Source: Bin80 sp964503085 (lineage in GTDB: Bacteria > Bacteroidota > Rhodothermia > Rhodothermales > Bin80). From it: a stretch of DNA of 64,000 bases. The stretch covers positions 1 to 64,000 of the forward strand of contig CAZCYQ010000014.1 in the NCBI GenBank assembly GCA_964503085.1, written 5' to 3'. The notes beneath the pieces are model-generated. The model was not told where the DNA came from. It worked only from the letters and a program-made list of their open reading frames with translations, and ran no database searches. Positions within the stretch are counted from its first letter, which is position 1; each line of letters opens with the position of its first letter. This document shows positions 55,542 through 64,000 of this stretch, one piece after another. The translations under genes were made by a program, and so were the position numbers.

Positions 55542-57308
55542 ATGGATTGGCAGGCGTATCTGACTATTGCTGTGATCGTCTCGATCGCTGTGGCACTTGT
55601 TCGGGACCTTGCTAGGCCGGACCTGATTTTTCTCGGTGCCCTGGGATTGCTTTTGGTTGCAGGGGTGATCACTCCATCGGAGGCATTTGCGGGTTTTTCC
55701 AACGGGGCGGTAATTGCACTCGGGTCACTTTTCGTTGTTGCCGCCGGAATAGAGGAAAGCGGACTGCTGCGCCGGTTTGAGCGGCAGTTACTGAGAAGGG
55801 TGTCTAACCTGCCAACGGCCCTGTTTCGGCTCATGGTGCCGACGGCACTGGTCTCGGCATTTATGAACAATACTCCCGTGGTTGCAATATGGACGCAACC
55901 TGTGCAGCGGTGGGCTTATAGATCCAGACTTTCTCCATCTAAATTACTCATCCCGTTATCGTATGCTGCAATTGCTGGCGGCATGATCACACTGATAGGT
56001 TCCTCCACTAACGTGGTGGTTTCTGGATTGGCACAGGACGCGGGACTTACGCTAGCTCTTTTCGATTTCACCTTAATTGGGCTGCCGGCAGCTATCGTAG
56101 TATTAATATTTATGGCTTTTTTCGGAGTGCGACTTTTGCCAGATCGTGCCAGTGAGCCTACGTTTACCCGTTCCCGTCTGGAAAAGTGTTTGTTTGAAGT
56201 CCGCGTAACCAGGCGTTGTCCTTATATCGGTCAAACCTTAAAACAGGCTGGATTGGGTGTTGGAGACGAATCTGCAGTAATCGTTCAGATAAGGCGGGGT
56301 AAGCACGTAATGGCTTTCGATCCGCAATTAATTTTGGGTCAGGACGATGTGCTATGTTTTAGCGGCAGTCTCTCGGTTCTGGAGGACCTGCTGGATAGAC
56401 CAGGATTTGGTCCGGGAAGGGCTATTTCCGAACAACGACTTGGCAATCTTCTTCCAATGTATGAGGCTGTGATCAGTGATACTTCCACTATGATCGGCAA
56501 ATCTCTTGCAGAGGTGGATTTTCTTGCTGCATACGGTGCGGTTGTGCTAGCGGTGCAGCACAAGTCGGGGGTGCTTGAAGGTGCTGGTATGAGAGATACA
56601 ACCTTAAAGGCCGGAGACCTATTGTTGGTTGGTGCTGTAGCGGGTTTTGAGGAGCGTTGGAACGCAAGTCACGCAGAATTCTTCTATGTCGTGCCCCGCG
56701 GGGTGTCTCGTCGAAAGTTTTCGAGAGTACGGATGGTAACATCGGTGGGTATCTTGGCAGCCATGGTTTTGGCTATCAGTACTGGAAGGGTTCCGTTGCC
56801 AACAGCGGCATTTACAGCAGCACTTGCCATCGTAGTGACACGCTGTATAACGGTTGCAACTGCCCGAAACGCGCTGGATCTGCAGGTGCTGCTACTTATA
56901 GCGTCTGCACTAGGACTAGGGGTTGCTGTAGGAAAGACCGGAGTCGCAGAGAGCCTTGCCCAAGTCCTGACAGAAATTGGCGGAGTCAGCCCAATTCTGG
57001 CCTTGCTTGTACTATATGCATGTACCAATGTACTAACGGAGTTGATCGCAAACAAGGCGGCCGCCGTACTGATGTTGCCGGTTGCATTTTCCATGGCCTC
57101 AACTTTTGATGCGGACCCCAAGGCTTTTGTTTTGACCGTGGCAGTTGCCGCGGCCGCCAGCTTTATGACCCCCGTGGGTTATCAGACAAACCTGATGGTC
57201 ATGGCCGCGGGGAATTATAGGGTTCGGGATTACTTACGTGTTGGGCTGCCGGTTAGCCTATTGGTAATGCTGGTCTCCACGACAATCATCTCCATAAGGT
57301 GGTTGTAA
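55542..57308 (+). CDS. SLC13/DASS-type anion transporter with two RCK-C domains
   Basis: A 588-residue inner-membrane transporter. Membrane halves span about 5-190 and 395-585, with the ion-binding SSTNVVVSG and NNTPVV motifs in the first half and NKAAAVLMLPV plus MTPVGYQTNL in the second. Two soluble TrkA-C/RCK-C domains lie between them (about 205-375). This architecture is known for bacterial sulfate and dicarboxylate transporters. Because the next gene makes APS and PAPS, sulfate is the most likely substrate. It starts 30 bp after ugd. Confidence 0.85.
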   Translation: MDWQAYLTIAVIVSIAVALVRDLARPDLIFLGALGLLLVAGVITPSEAFAGFSNGAVIALGSLFVVAAGIEESGLLRRFERQLLRRVSNLPTALFRLMVPTALVSAFMNNTPVVAIWTQPVQRWAYRSRLSPSKLLIPLSYAAIAGGMITLIGSSTNVVVSGLAQDAGLTLALFDFTLIGLPAAIVVLIFMAFFGVRLLPDRASEPTFTRSRLEKCLFEVRVTRRCPYIGQTLKQAGLGVGDESAVIVQIRRGKHVMAFDPQLILGQDDVLCFSGSLSVLEDLLDRPGFGPGRAISEQRLGNLLPMYEAVISDTSTMIGKSLAEVDFLAAYGAVVLAVQHKSGVLEGAGMRDTTLKAGDLLLVGAVAGFEERWNASHAEFFYVVPRGVSRRKFSRVRMVTSVGILAAMVLAISTGRVPLPTAAFTAALAIVVTRCITVATARNALDLQVLLLIASALGLGVAVGKTGVAESLAQVLTEIGGVSPILALLVLYACTNVLTELIANKAAAVLMLPVAFSMASTFDADPKAFVLTVAVAAAASFMTPVGYQTNLMVMAAGNYRVRDYLRVGLPVSLLVMLVSTTIISIRWL

Positions 57309-57326
57309 AAGTCATGTGAACAGATA

Positions 57327-57343
57327 TGCACCTTGTAGGTGCA
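57327..57343. promoter_or_regulatory. Perfect 7-bp inverted repeat before sulfurylase gene
   Basis: TGCACCTTGTAGGTGCA has 7-bp arms around a 3-nt centre, 64 bp before the ATG of the sulfurylase/kinase gene and 18 bp after the transporter stop. There is no poly-T tail, so it is not a plain terminator. It may be a regulator site or an RNA hairpin acting on the downstream gene. Confidence 0.4.
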
Positions 57344-57407
57344 ACGCCGCTCCCCCGATTTTACGTGGTCTATTTTCTCCGATAACTTTTTCCCCAATAG
57401 AAACGCT

Positions 57408-59117
57408 ATGGCAGTTTTGATTGAGCCTCATGGAGGCTCATTGACGGAATCTCTCGTGGATCAAGAGCGCAGGGAGGCTCTTAAAAGCAGTTCGGTCAAT
57501 CTTCAGTCAATAGTCCTTTCAGATCGGCAATTGTGCGATTTGGAGTTGATACTCTGTGGTGGATTCTCCCCGCTCAGGGGTTTCCTAAATCAGGAGGACT
57601 ACGAAGGTGTTGTGCGGGACATGCGCCTTTCGTGCGGCACTCTTTGGCCCATACCGATCACGCTTGACATTACTGAGGAGGATGTGAAGCGAATCAAGGG
57701 GCATCGTCAGATAGCACTTCGTGATGTCACAGGGTTACTCCTGGCGATCCTTCATGTCGGAGATCTCTGGAAGCCAGACAAAGAGCGAGAGGCGAGAGAG
57801 GTCTTCAACACGGTCAGCAGCGAACACCCTGCGGTGGAATATCTCTTCAACCGGGCAGGTACGTATTATTTAGGCGGTACACTGGAAGGGGTTCAGTTGC
57901 CACCTCATTACGATTTCCCTAATCTTCGGCATACGCCCCGGCAACTGCGTGAAATTTTTCGGAGTCAAGGGAGTTCGCGTGTCGTAGCCTTCCAGACGCG
58001 CAATCCCATGCATCGTGCGCACAAAGAGCTGACCGATCGGGCTTCTCAGGAGATAGGCGGGAAACTGCTGATTCATCCGGTAGTGGGGATGACGAAATCG
58101 GGAGATATAGACCACTACACGCGTGTGCGCAGCTACAAAAAGCTGCTAAATTATTATCCCGAAGGTCAGGCTTTAATAAGCCTGTTGCCGCTCGCGATGC
58201 GCATGGGTGGGCCGCGAGAAGCACTCTGGCATGCAATCATCCGTAAGAATTATGGCTGTACCCACCTTATCATAGGGCGTGATCATGCTGGTCCAGGCAC
58301 AATGAAGGATGGCACGCCGTTCTATGGTCCGTACGATGCCCAGGATCTGGTCAGGGACCATGCGAAAGAAGTAGGTATAGGTGTGGTACCATTTCGGTTA
58401 ATGGTTTATGCGCCGGAATCAGACGTGTACAAGCCGATAGACGAAGTTGTTGAGGGCGAGGAAACCCTGAATATTTCAGGGACTCAGTTGCGGGGGATGC
58501 TTTCCAGTGGGGAGGAGATTCCCGAATGGTTCTCCTACAAGGGTGTGATTGAGGAGTTGCGAAAGACTTATCCTCCACGGGGACAACAAGGTTTTGCCGT
58601 GTTCCTGACGGGGTTGTCCGGTTCAGGAAAATCCACGATTGCAAACGCACTTCAGGCCAGGCTACTGGAGCTCTTGTCGTGTCCGGTCACGCTTTTGGAT
58701 GGCGACGTAGTCAGGACCAATCTGAGTAAAGGTTTAGGTTTCTCGCAAGAAGATCGGTCGACGAATGTTCAGCGCATTGGCTATGTCGCCTCAGAAATTG
58801 TTAGGCATCGTGGAGTAGTTATCTGTGCACCGATTGCCCCGTATGAAGAGGATCGTGCCATTAATCGCCGGCGTATAGAGCGCGAAGGTGGTTACATCCA
58901 GGTTTTCGTAAATGCTTCGCTGGAAGTATGTGAACGTAGAGACGTAAAGGGGTTATATGCAAAGGCCCGTGCAGGAATCATAAAGGGTTTCACCGGTATT
59001 GACGATCCCTATGAAGTTCCCGAAAATTCAGAAGTTGTCTGCCGGACGGATGAAGAAACCGTGGAAGAGAGCACGCAGTTAATCGTTCAAAAGCTGAGAG
59101 ATTTAGGTTTTCTGTAG
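57408..59117 (+). CDS. Bifunctional ATP sulfurylase / APS kinase
   Basis: A 569-residue fusion; I use the ATG at 57408 (MAVLIEPHGG), as the upstream in-frame extension has no family match. Residues 1-390 are the homomeric ATP sulfurylase, with FQTRNPMHRAH at 195-205 and GRDHAGPG near 305. Residues about 395-569 are APS kinase with P-loop GLSGSGKS (about 402-409), DGDVVRTNLSKGLGFS and FVNASLEVCERRD. It turns sulfate and ATP into PAPS for sulfate assimilation or for sulfation of polymers. wbpA-like gene follows 9 bp later. Confidence 0.94.
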   Translation: MAVLIEPHGGSLTESLVDQERREALKSSSVNLQSIVLSDRQLCDLELILCGGFSPLRGFLNQEDYEGVVRDMRLSCGTLWPIPITLDITEEDVKRIKGHRQIALRDVTGLLLAILHVGDLWKPDKEREAREVFNTVSSEHPAVEYLFNRAGTYYLGGTLEGVQLPPHYDFPNLRHTPRQLREIFRSQGSSRVVAFQTRNPMHRAHKELTDRASQEIGGKLLIHPVVGMTKSGDIDHYTRVRSYKKLLNYYPEGQALISLLPLAMRMGGPREALWHAIIRKNYGCTHLIIGRDHAGPGTMKDGTPFYGPYDAQDLVRDHAKEVGIGVVPFRLMVYAPESDVYKPIDEVVEGEETLNISGTQLRGMLSSGEEIPEWFSYKGVIEELRKTYPPRGQQGFAVFLTGLSGSGKSTIANALQARLLELLSCPVTLLDGDVVRTNLSKGLGFSQEDRSTNVQRIGYVASEIVRHRGVVICAPIAPYEEDRAINRRRIEREGGYIQVFVNASLEVCERRDVKGLYAKARAGIIKGFTGIDDPYEVPENSEVVCRTDEETVEESTQLIVQKLRDLGFL

Positions 59118-59126
59118 AATAAAAGC

Positions 59127-60464
59127 ATGAAAACATCTGCATATGAGGCGCTGAAAGAGCGTATAGAGTCACGTGATCTGACGATTGCCGTGATAGGTTT
59201 GGGGTATGTAGGATTGCCGCTTGCAGCAGCTTTTGCCGAGGTAGGCTTCAGGGTTATTGGAATTGATGTTGACGAGAAAAAGACGCGATTGGTCAATCGA
59301 GGTATATCCTATATAGAGGACATGGCCAGCGACCGATTGAGTACGCTCGTGGATCAGGGGTTCCTGCGCGCGACGAGCGAGTTTGACATCCTGGATACCT
59401 GTGATGCCGTTAGTATTTGTGTTCCGACTCCGTTGGGTAAGACCGGAGCACCGGATGTTTCTCACATCCTGAGTGCTGCAGATGCGATCGCTGAGCATCT
59501 GCATTCGGGCATGATTGTCGTACTGGAGAGCACCACATATCCAGGCACGACCACCGAGGTGATTTTGCCGCGCTTTCATCAACAGGCGGTGAATCTTGAA
59601 GTTGGGAAGGACTTTTTTCTGTGTTTTTCGCCCGAGCGCGTCGATCCTGGGCGTAGGGACTGGACTACAAAGAATACGCCAAAGGTGATGGGTGGAGTGA
59701 CATCGGAATGCCTTCGCGTGGGCAGGATGCTTTACGAGTCTGCCATTGAGTCTGTAGTCCCGGTATCGAGTACGGAGGCGGCAGAGCTTACCAAGCTGGT
59801 TGAGAACACTTTTCGAGCCGTAAACATCGGGTTGGCAAACGAAGTGCTCCTGATTTGCGATAAGCTGGGCTTGAATGCCTGGGAGGTAGTTGAAGCAGCG
59901 GGGACCAAGCCATTTGGTTTTATGAAGTTCCTGCCGGGCCCGGGGCTAGGGGGGCATTGCATCCCCATTGATCCGCAGTACCTGTCCTGGAAGTTGCGCA
60001 CCTTGGGATACACTGCTCGGTTTATTGAGTTGGCAACCGAGATAAATACAGCTATGCCCAAGTATTGGGTAGGCTGTGTGCAGGATGTACTCAATGAAGA
60101 AGGAAAGCCACTGCGGGGCAGCAATATTCTGGTCGTAGGTGTTGCATACAAAAAGGATGTTGGTGATTTACGTGAATCCCCCGCCCTGGATATCCTCAAG
60201 CTTCTTAGGGATAAGGGGGCAATAATCAATTACCATGATCCATATGTGCCGGTTTTTACACTTGATGAACTGGAGATGGTATCGGTCGTCGATCTGGACG
60301 CTGCTTTGGCTGAGGCAGATTGCGTGCTAATTGCCACAGACCATACCAGTTATGACTGGCCTACATTGCATAAACAAGCTCGGTTGGTCGTGGATACGCG
60401 GGCTACGCTGGGTCAGGAGCAGGATGCGATCATGAGATACGCATGGGCGGGTGTGCGCGGTTGA
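59127..60464 (+). CDS. Nucleotide-sugar dehydrogenase, UDP-GlcNAc 6-dehydrogenase-like (WbpA)
   Basis: A 445-residue enzyme oxidising the C6 of a UDP-N-acetylhexosamine to the uronate. N-terminal GLGYVGLPLA lies near 24-33, the catalytic Cys278 in GPGLGGHCIPIDP, and the C-terminal VAYKKDVGDLRESPA is conserved. The TKPFGFMKFLPGPG block matches the WbpA group rather than WecC. With ugd, manC and rfbB it points to envelope polysaccharide synthesis containing uronic acids. Follows the sulfurylase by 9 bp. Confidence 0.88.
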   Translation: MKTSAYEALKERIESRDLTIAVIGLGYVGLPLAAAFAEVGFRVIGIDVDEKKTRLVNRGISYIEDMASDRLSTLVDQGFLRATSEFDILDTCDAVSICVPTPLGKTGAPDVSHILSAADAIAEHLHSGMIVVLESTTYPGTTTEVILPRFHQQAVNLEVGKDFFLCFSPERVDPGRRDWTTKNTPKVMGGVTSECLRVGRMLYESAIESVVPVSSTEAAELTKLVENTFRAVNIGLANEVLLICDKLGLNAWEVVEAAGTKPFGFMKFLPGPGLGGHCIPIDPQYLSWKLRTLGYTARFIELATEINTAMPKYWVGCVQDVLNEEGKPLRGSNILVVGVAYKKDVGDLRESPALDILKLLRDKGAIINYHDPYVPVFTLDELEMVSVVDLDAALAEADCVLIATDHTSYDWPTLHKQARLVVDTRATLGQEQDAIMRYAWAGVRG

Positions 60465-60560
60465 GTGGGGATTTACGGGAGATCGTGACTCTGATAAGCC
60501 ATCTTATAGCAGACCGATGGAAGTGGATCCGACATTCTGTGCATTTGTCGTTCATTCAAT

Positions 60561-61262
60561 ATGATTCTTCTTGTTGATTACGACAATCTTCCGAGGTCAT
60601 TAAGAAGGGGGAATTTACGTCAGGTTATTGAAATACTGTTGGCAAAATTGGACCCCTCAACTGCAGACTCTATCAATAGGATCTCTTGTCGACTATATGG
60701 AGGTTGGATGCAAAACAAAACATTATCACGGGAGGCTCAGCGACTTTCACGACAAATCGATCGATACTTTCCGTTGGCTTTCGCACTGTCTGACCGTGCC
60801 AATGTAGTCGTAGAAGTTGGATTGGCAAGAGCACTTGCGTGTGATCCGCAACATGTCTTCACTCACACAGTCAGAACACGGCCAGAATCAGCGTTTAAGG
60901 TTAAACGGTTCCCCCTTAAAGAATGCGTGGCACCGTTTAGTTGTAGAATTATGGATGTAAATTCGTTCGTATACAACAAAATCTGCCCTAACACGAATTG
61001 CAATGTATCGCCAGAAATAGCATTTTTCCGAAGAGAGCAGAAACTAGTTGATTCAATGATGGTTGTTGACTTAGTGCACTATGCAATTCATCAAGAAAAA
61101 CACCTAGTGGTAGTGTCTGGAGATGATGATATGTGGCCAGGCATCCGGTACGCATTGTTACAAAATGCCATGGTTACCCACCTAATTCCAAAACCTCTTG
61201 GCCGGCGAAGAAGTCCGTACAAACGACTATCTGCCAAGAATTACACCCTCGTAGCATTGTAA
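60561..61262 (+). CDS. NYN-domain (PIN-like) nuclease, candidate effector
   Basis: A 233-residue soluble protein with the acidic pattern of NYN/PIN-like nucleases: ILLVDYDNLP at 2-11 (Asp6, Asp8, Asn9), EQKLVDSMMVVDLVHYA with two Asp near 162-170, and VVVSGDDDMWPGIRYAL near 184-200, equal to the family SGDsDF motif. Residues about 30-130 form an insert with Cys residues (ICPNTNCN near 142). Such domains cut RNA with metal ions. It starts 96 bp after the dehydrogenase and is followed after 16 bp by an NTPase, suggesting an effector/sensor pair. The base composition looks AT-richer than its left neighbours. Target unknown. Confidence 0.75.
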   Translation: MILLVDYDNLPRSLRRGNLRQVIEILLAKLDPSTADSINRISCRLYGGWMQNKTLSREAQRLSRQIDRYFPLAFALSDRANVVVEVGLARALACDPQHVFTHTVRTRPESAFKVKRFPLKECVAPFSCRIMDVNSFVYNKICPNTNCNVSPEIAFFRREQKLVDSMMVVDLVHYAIHQEKHLVVVSGDDDMWPGIRYALLQNAMVTHLIPKPLGRRRSPYKRLSAKNYTLVAL

Positions 61263-61278
61263 TTGTAGTCCCCTACCG

Positions 61279-63546
61279 ATGCAACTCGAAAACTTTAAAC
61301 GTATCGTCACCACATTCGCAGATGAGGACAGTGATCTAGCTGTAGATGGAGATGGAACTCTCCTACTTGGGATTCGAGGAATAGAGGTTGTAGCACAGAT
61401 TAAGCGAGACCCCCATGGAGTTAGAGTTAAACACGAGGGGGTTGAATGGGCTGCAGAAAAGTGGATATTTTCCTACCTCGCTAAACTTGACCGGCTTGCA
61501 GATCGAATCATTAGTTCTGTATCTCCTCCTCCGCACTACGTATCCCCGAGCGGTGAGATTCTGAATTCGGAAAATCAAACCGATGAGAAATGTATTGACT
61601 CAAGAAAAGAAATTCTGAATCGACTCGATCAACATCCGGTTAACACGACCTTAATATATTTCTTGACCTCTGACGCGGGAGAAGGAAAAACCTCGCTAAT
61701 TGAAAAAATCTCCGTTGATCAAGCAAAAGCATTTAAGAACAAAGAAACTTCGACACTGATCCTCCCGGTGCCTTTAGGAGGGCGCCCATTTTTGCGTTTC
61801 GACGATGCCGTCATCGCATCGCTTTCGAACCGGTTTCGTTTCCCATTTCTGTACTACGACTCATTTCTTGAACTTGTCAAGATGGGGGCAATTATCCCTG
61901 CATTTGACGGCTACGAAGAGATGCTATCCCAATCCGAATCCGGTGAAGCTATTTCGGCAATTGGTGACTTGGTGGGCCAATTATCATCCAGCGGAACTTT
62001 GTTGGTCGCAGCCCGAAAAGCATATTTTGATTCTTCATTAAGTTCCCAATCAAAATTGCTGGACTCTGTTCGTGAGGAGCAAAATGTAGAAATTCGCCGG
62101 TTCGCCCTGAATCGTTGGAGTCGTGAAGTATTTCTCAAATACGCAGAAAAACGAAATGTCTCCAAACCTGAAGAACTGTACGACAAGGTTGCGGGCAGAT
62201 TAAAGAAAGCCGATCATCCAGTTCTAACCAGAGCGGTACTTGTTCGAAGACTTCTGGATGTGGCCGAAGAGGAAAATGACCTAGATCAGTTTTTACAGCG
62301 CTTAGGTCAATCGCAGACTGATTATTTTTTTGATTTTGTTGAAGGAATTGTTGATCGAGAAGTTAATCTTAAATGGATTGACAGCTCAGGCACTAACAAA
62401 TCGCCTCTGCTCACACGTGATGAGCATCACGAATTGCTCTCAGAATTAGCATTCGAAATGTGGCATATTGGAGTAGAAGCTCTTGGCCTTGATGACGTTA
62501 GATCCGTTGTACAAATTTTTTGCGATGGAAAGAATAAGACCCCAACCGTTCTAAGACAGATAAATAGTCGCATCAATGACCATTCGCTCTTACGCCTTGA
62601 TCATTCCGCCGGCTCTACTAAGCGTATCAGATTTGATCATGAAGATTTTCAGGCATTCTATCTGGGCCAGGCCTTGGCCCGTGCCTTGGGTTCCATGGAT
62701 GACTTAAACGCAAGACTGATACTTGATGCTCGTCAATTATCCAAACCAGTGATTGAAGAAGTTGCCCGTTACCTGACGGCCTCGGAATCCTCCACGATCC
62801 CGTCTAACAAACTACTTGATGATCTTCATCAACTATCAAGAGGGAAACAGCATGCATCCTACATCCGGGAGAACTGTGGTGCACTGATGTTAGAATTAGC
62901 AGAACGTCTAGAAGAAAGTCATTCGATCACTGGTGTGAGTTTCCCCGCAAATGCTTTGGATCAACGAGAACTGAAAAACCTAGACGTATCGGATTCCTTT
63001 TTCAATTCAACTAGGCTTTCCAATTCCAAGATCACCAACTGCTCCTTTACGAACTGTCGCTTTATTGAACTAGCATTTGATGGTAGGCATAACTTGGATG
63101 GGACCGTGTTTGATGACTGCGACTTTGACTCCGTTTCTATTGGAAATGATTTGGATGATGAGCATCGAAAATTCTTTAATCCCGCCAAAGTAAAAGCTAT
63201 ACTCATCAGTCACGGATTCAAGTTAAAGTCGCAGCAGGAAATAATTTGTGAAAATTCAGATCCCACCACGATGGATAGGGATTTGCAGACAGCCTTGCGT
63301 TTTATTCGAATGTTCACTCGATCAACTTCTGTACCAGAAAGTTTTGCTCGCATTCGAATAGGCACAGAATCTGGCCGCTTTTTTCAGGCGCTCCTACCCA
63401 GGCTTCAACACGCAAGGTTGGTGGAGACCACGGGGAAGCTCAAGAATAGACTCCGCTTGAGGGTTCCGCTGTCTGAGATAGATAGACTTGTTGAGAACTC
63501 AGGAGGCTCGTTTGAACAATTTATTGCGGACACATCAATTCGGTGA
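61279..63546 (+). CDS. NACHT/STAND-like NTPase with pentapeptide-like repeats
   Basis: A 755-residue protein. Walker A is TSDAGEGKTSL (130-140, Lys137), and the NACHT-type Walker B is IIPAFDGYEEM (Asp210, Glu213, Glu214), followed by LLVAARKAYF with sensor Arg246. Helical and winged regions follow to about 550. Residues about 564-622 show pentapeptide-like repeats (DVSDSFFNSTRLSNSKITNCSF...). The last 110 residues (TALRFIRMF ... LRLRVPLSEI) look like a winged helix. The first 120 residues form an unknown sensor or adaptor domain. Together with the NYN gene 16 bp upstream it forms a two-gene unit like STAND-based antiphage systems. Family class is clear; the system is not one I can name. Confidence 0.78.
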   Translation: MQLENFKRIVTTFADEDSDLAVDGDGTLLLGIRGIEVVAQIKRDPHGVRVKHEGVEWAAEKWIFSYLAKLDRLADRIISSVSPPPHYVSPSGEILNSENQTDEKCIDSRKEILNRLDQHPVNTTLIYFLTSDAGEGKTSLIEKISVDQAKAFKNKETSTLILPVPLGGRPFLRFDDAVIASLSNRFRFPFLYYDSFLELVKMGAIIPAFDGYEEMLSQSESGEAISAIGDLVGQLSSSGTLLVAARKAYFDSSLSSQSKLLDSVREEQNVEIRRFALNRWSREVFLKYAEKRNVSKPEELYDKVAGRLKKADHPVLTRAVLVRRLLDVAEEENDLDQFLQRLGQSQTDYFFDFVEGIVDREVNLKWIDSSGTNKSPLLTRDEHHELLSELAFEMWHIGVEALGLDDVRSVVQIFCDGKNKTPTVLRQINSRINDHSLLRLDHSAGSTKRIRFDHEDFQAFYLGQALARALGSMDDLNARLILDARQLSKPVIEEVARYLTASESSTIPSNKLLDDLHQLSRGKQHASYIRENCGALMLELAERLEESHSITGVSFPANALDQRELKNLDVSDSFFNSTRLSNSKITNCSFTNCRFIELAFDGRHNLDGTVFDDCDFDSVSIGNDLDDEHRKFFNPAKVKAILISHGFKLKSQQEIICENSDPTTMDRDLQTALRFIRMFTRSTSVPESFARIRIGTESGRFFQALLPRLQHARLVETTGKLKNRLRLRVPLSEIDRLVENSGGSFEQFIADTSIR

Positions 63547-63551
63547 ATTGA

Positions 63552-63569
63552 CGGTCTTCTTATAGACCG
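63552..63569 (+). terminator. Hairpin just after NTPase gene
   Basis: CGGTCT pairs with AGACCG around a TCTTAT loop, 5 bp after the NTPase stop. No clear T run follows, so a rho-independent terminator is possible but weak. It would mark the end of the two-gene cassette. Confidence 0.4.
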
Positions 63570-63627
63570 AGCCGTCTTCCATAATACTATGATGTAACCG
63601 ACAGAATCAGTTCGGTGGTTAAGAACG

Positions 63628-63933
63628 TTATTTCAGTACGTGTTGCAGTGCAAGACCAGACTCATGTTTTGGGTATAACTGCAATAGTTCCTATACCGCC
63701 TTGCTTGCGCCAGTCCAATCGCCGCGGAGCAAATGGTTCCGGGCCGGCTGGACATGGAATCTAGGAACCTCTGGATCTAATATGGCCACTCGCTCAAGGT
63801 GCTCCCTTGCAAGTTCTGACTCACTCGTTTGAAATACAAGTTTCACGCACACCCTTCCAATGCTGCAATAAGTGCGAACTATAGGGCGCCTACCGTCGGG
63901 GTAGTCTATACGCGGCTTTTGGTGGTAATCCAT
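63628..63933 (-). pseudogene. Decayed TPR-like gene fragment at right edge
   Basis: On the minus strand, a frame from an ATG at 63933 reads TPR-like helices (REHLERVAILDPEVPRFH, NHLLRGDWTGASKAV), is cut by a TAG at 63691-63693, and then continues in the same frame as ELLQLYPKHESGLALQHVLK to a TAA at 63628. The pattern fits a tetratricopeptide protein with a nonsense mutation. Further upstream (63940-64000) another frame reads LEDLDQAYRSTLQ, which may be more of the same gene after a frameshift. The parent gene may extend beyond the window. Confidence 0.4.
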
Positions 63934-64000
63934 GTCTGTAAAGTGCTCCGGTATGCTTGATCCAAATCTTCAAGGCGGGTAAAAAAGCGTTTTTGGACTG

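Overview
The window reads as a chromosomal segment of a Gram-negative bacterium of the Bacteroidota/Rhodothermota (FCB) group. Evidence: a secreted protein with a C-terminal type IX secretion sorting domain, a small protein family I know mainly from Bacteroidota, lipoprotein and outer-membrane export machinery, murein recycling by Mpl, and mid-range GC. I cannot name genus or species. There is no rRNA operon, CRISPR array or recognisable insertion sequence.

Layout. 285-6836: a five-gene minus-strand sugar-acid catabolic operon (SDR, FAH-type hydrolase, GntP permease, IlvD-type dehydratase, zinc alcohol dehydrogenase) with a divergent SDR. 6837-10301: an accessory stretch with decayed coding fragments, a SNIPE-like membrane nuclease (transmembrane helix, DUF4041, GIY-YIG) and a STAS protein, ending at tRNA-Asn and tRNA-Leu. 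10843-21551: housekeeping block (lepA, unknown secreted protein, lepB, L,D-transpeptidase, K+ channel, xseB, xseA, LMW phosphatase, SDR, two proteins of unknown role). 21921-28225: DUF4143 ATPase, HAD phosphatase with rfbB, and an amino-acid permease with gamma-glutamyltranspeptidase. 28267-34258: two tandem seven-heme cytochrome c/TPR lipoproteins and a T9SS-exported metalloprotease. 35253-39169: a metal ABC importer operon laid out like chlamydial ytgABCD; at least its first permease carries a C-terminal winged-helix domain, and a DtxR-type palindrome lies just upstream. 39170-42015: a decayed region with a frameshifted Fic pseudogene and an orphan AAA ATPase. 42118-53977: minus-strand run manC, tolC-type, RND adaptor, an unusually long RND pump, mpl, ccmF. 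54168-60464: ugd, a SLC13/RCK anion transporter, fused ATP sulfurylase/APS kinase and a WbpA-like dehydrogenase. 60561-63546: a two-gene cassette of an NYN-type nuclease and a NACHT/STAND-like NTPase with pentapeptide-like repeats, followed by a decayed TPR fragment.

How it fits together. CcmF would attach heme to the two multiheme cytochromes. The nucleotide-sugar genes (manC, rfbB, ugd, wbpA-like) point to envelope or exopolysaccharide synthesis, with PAPS from the fused sulfurylase/kinase available for sulfation or assimilation. The metal importer appears able to regulate itself through its fused DNA-binding domain. The strongest candidates for an undescribed system are the NYN nuclease/NTPase pair, the SNIPE-like nuclease and the self-regulating metal importer.
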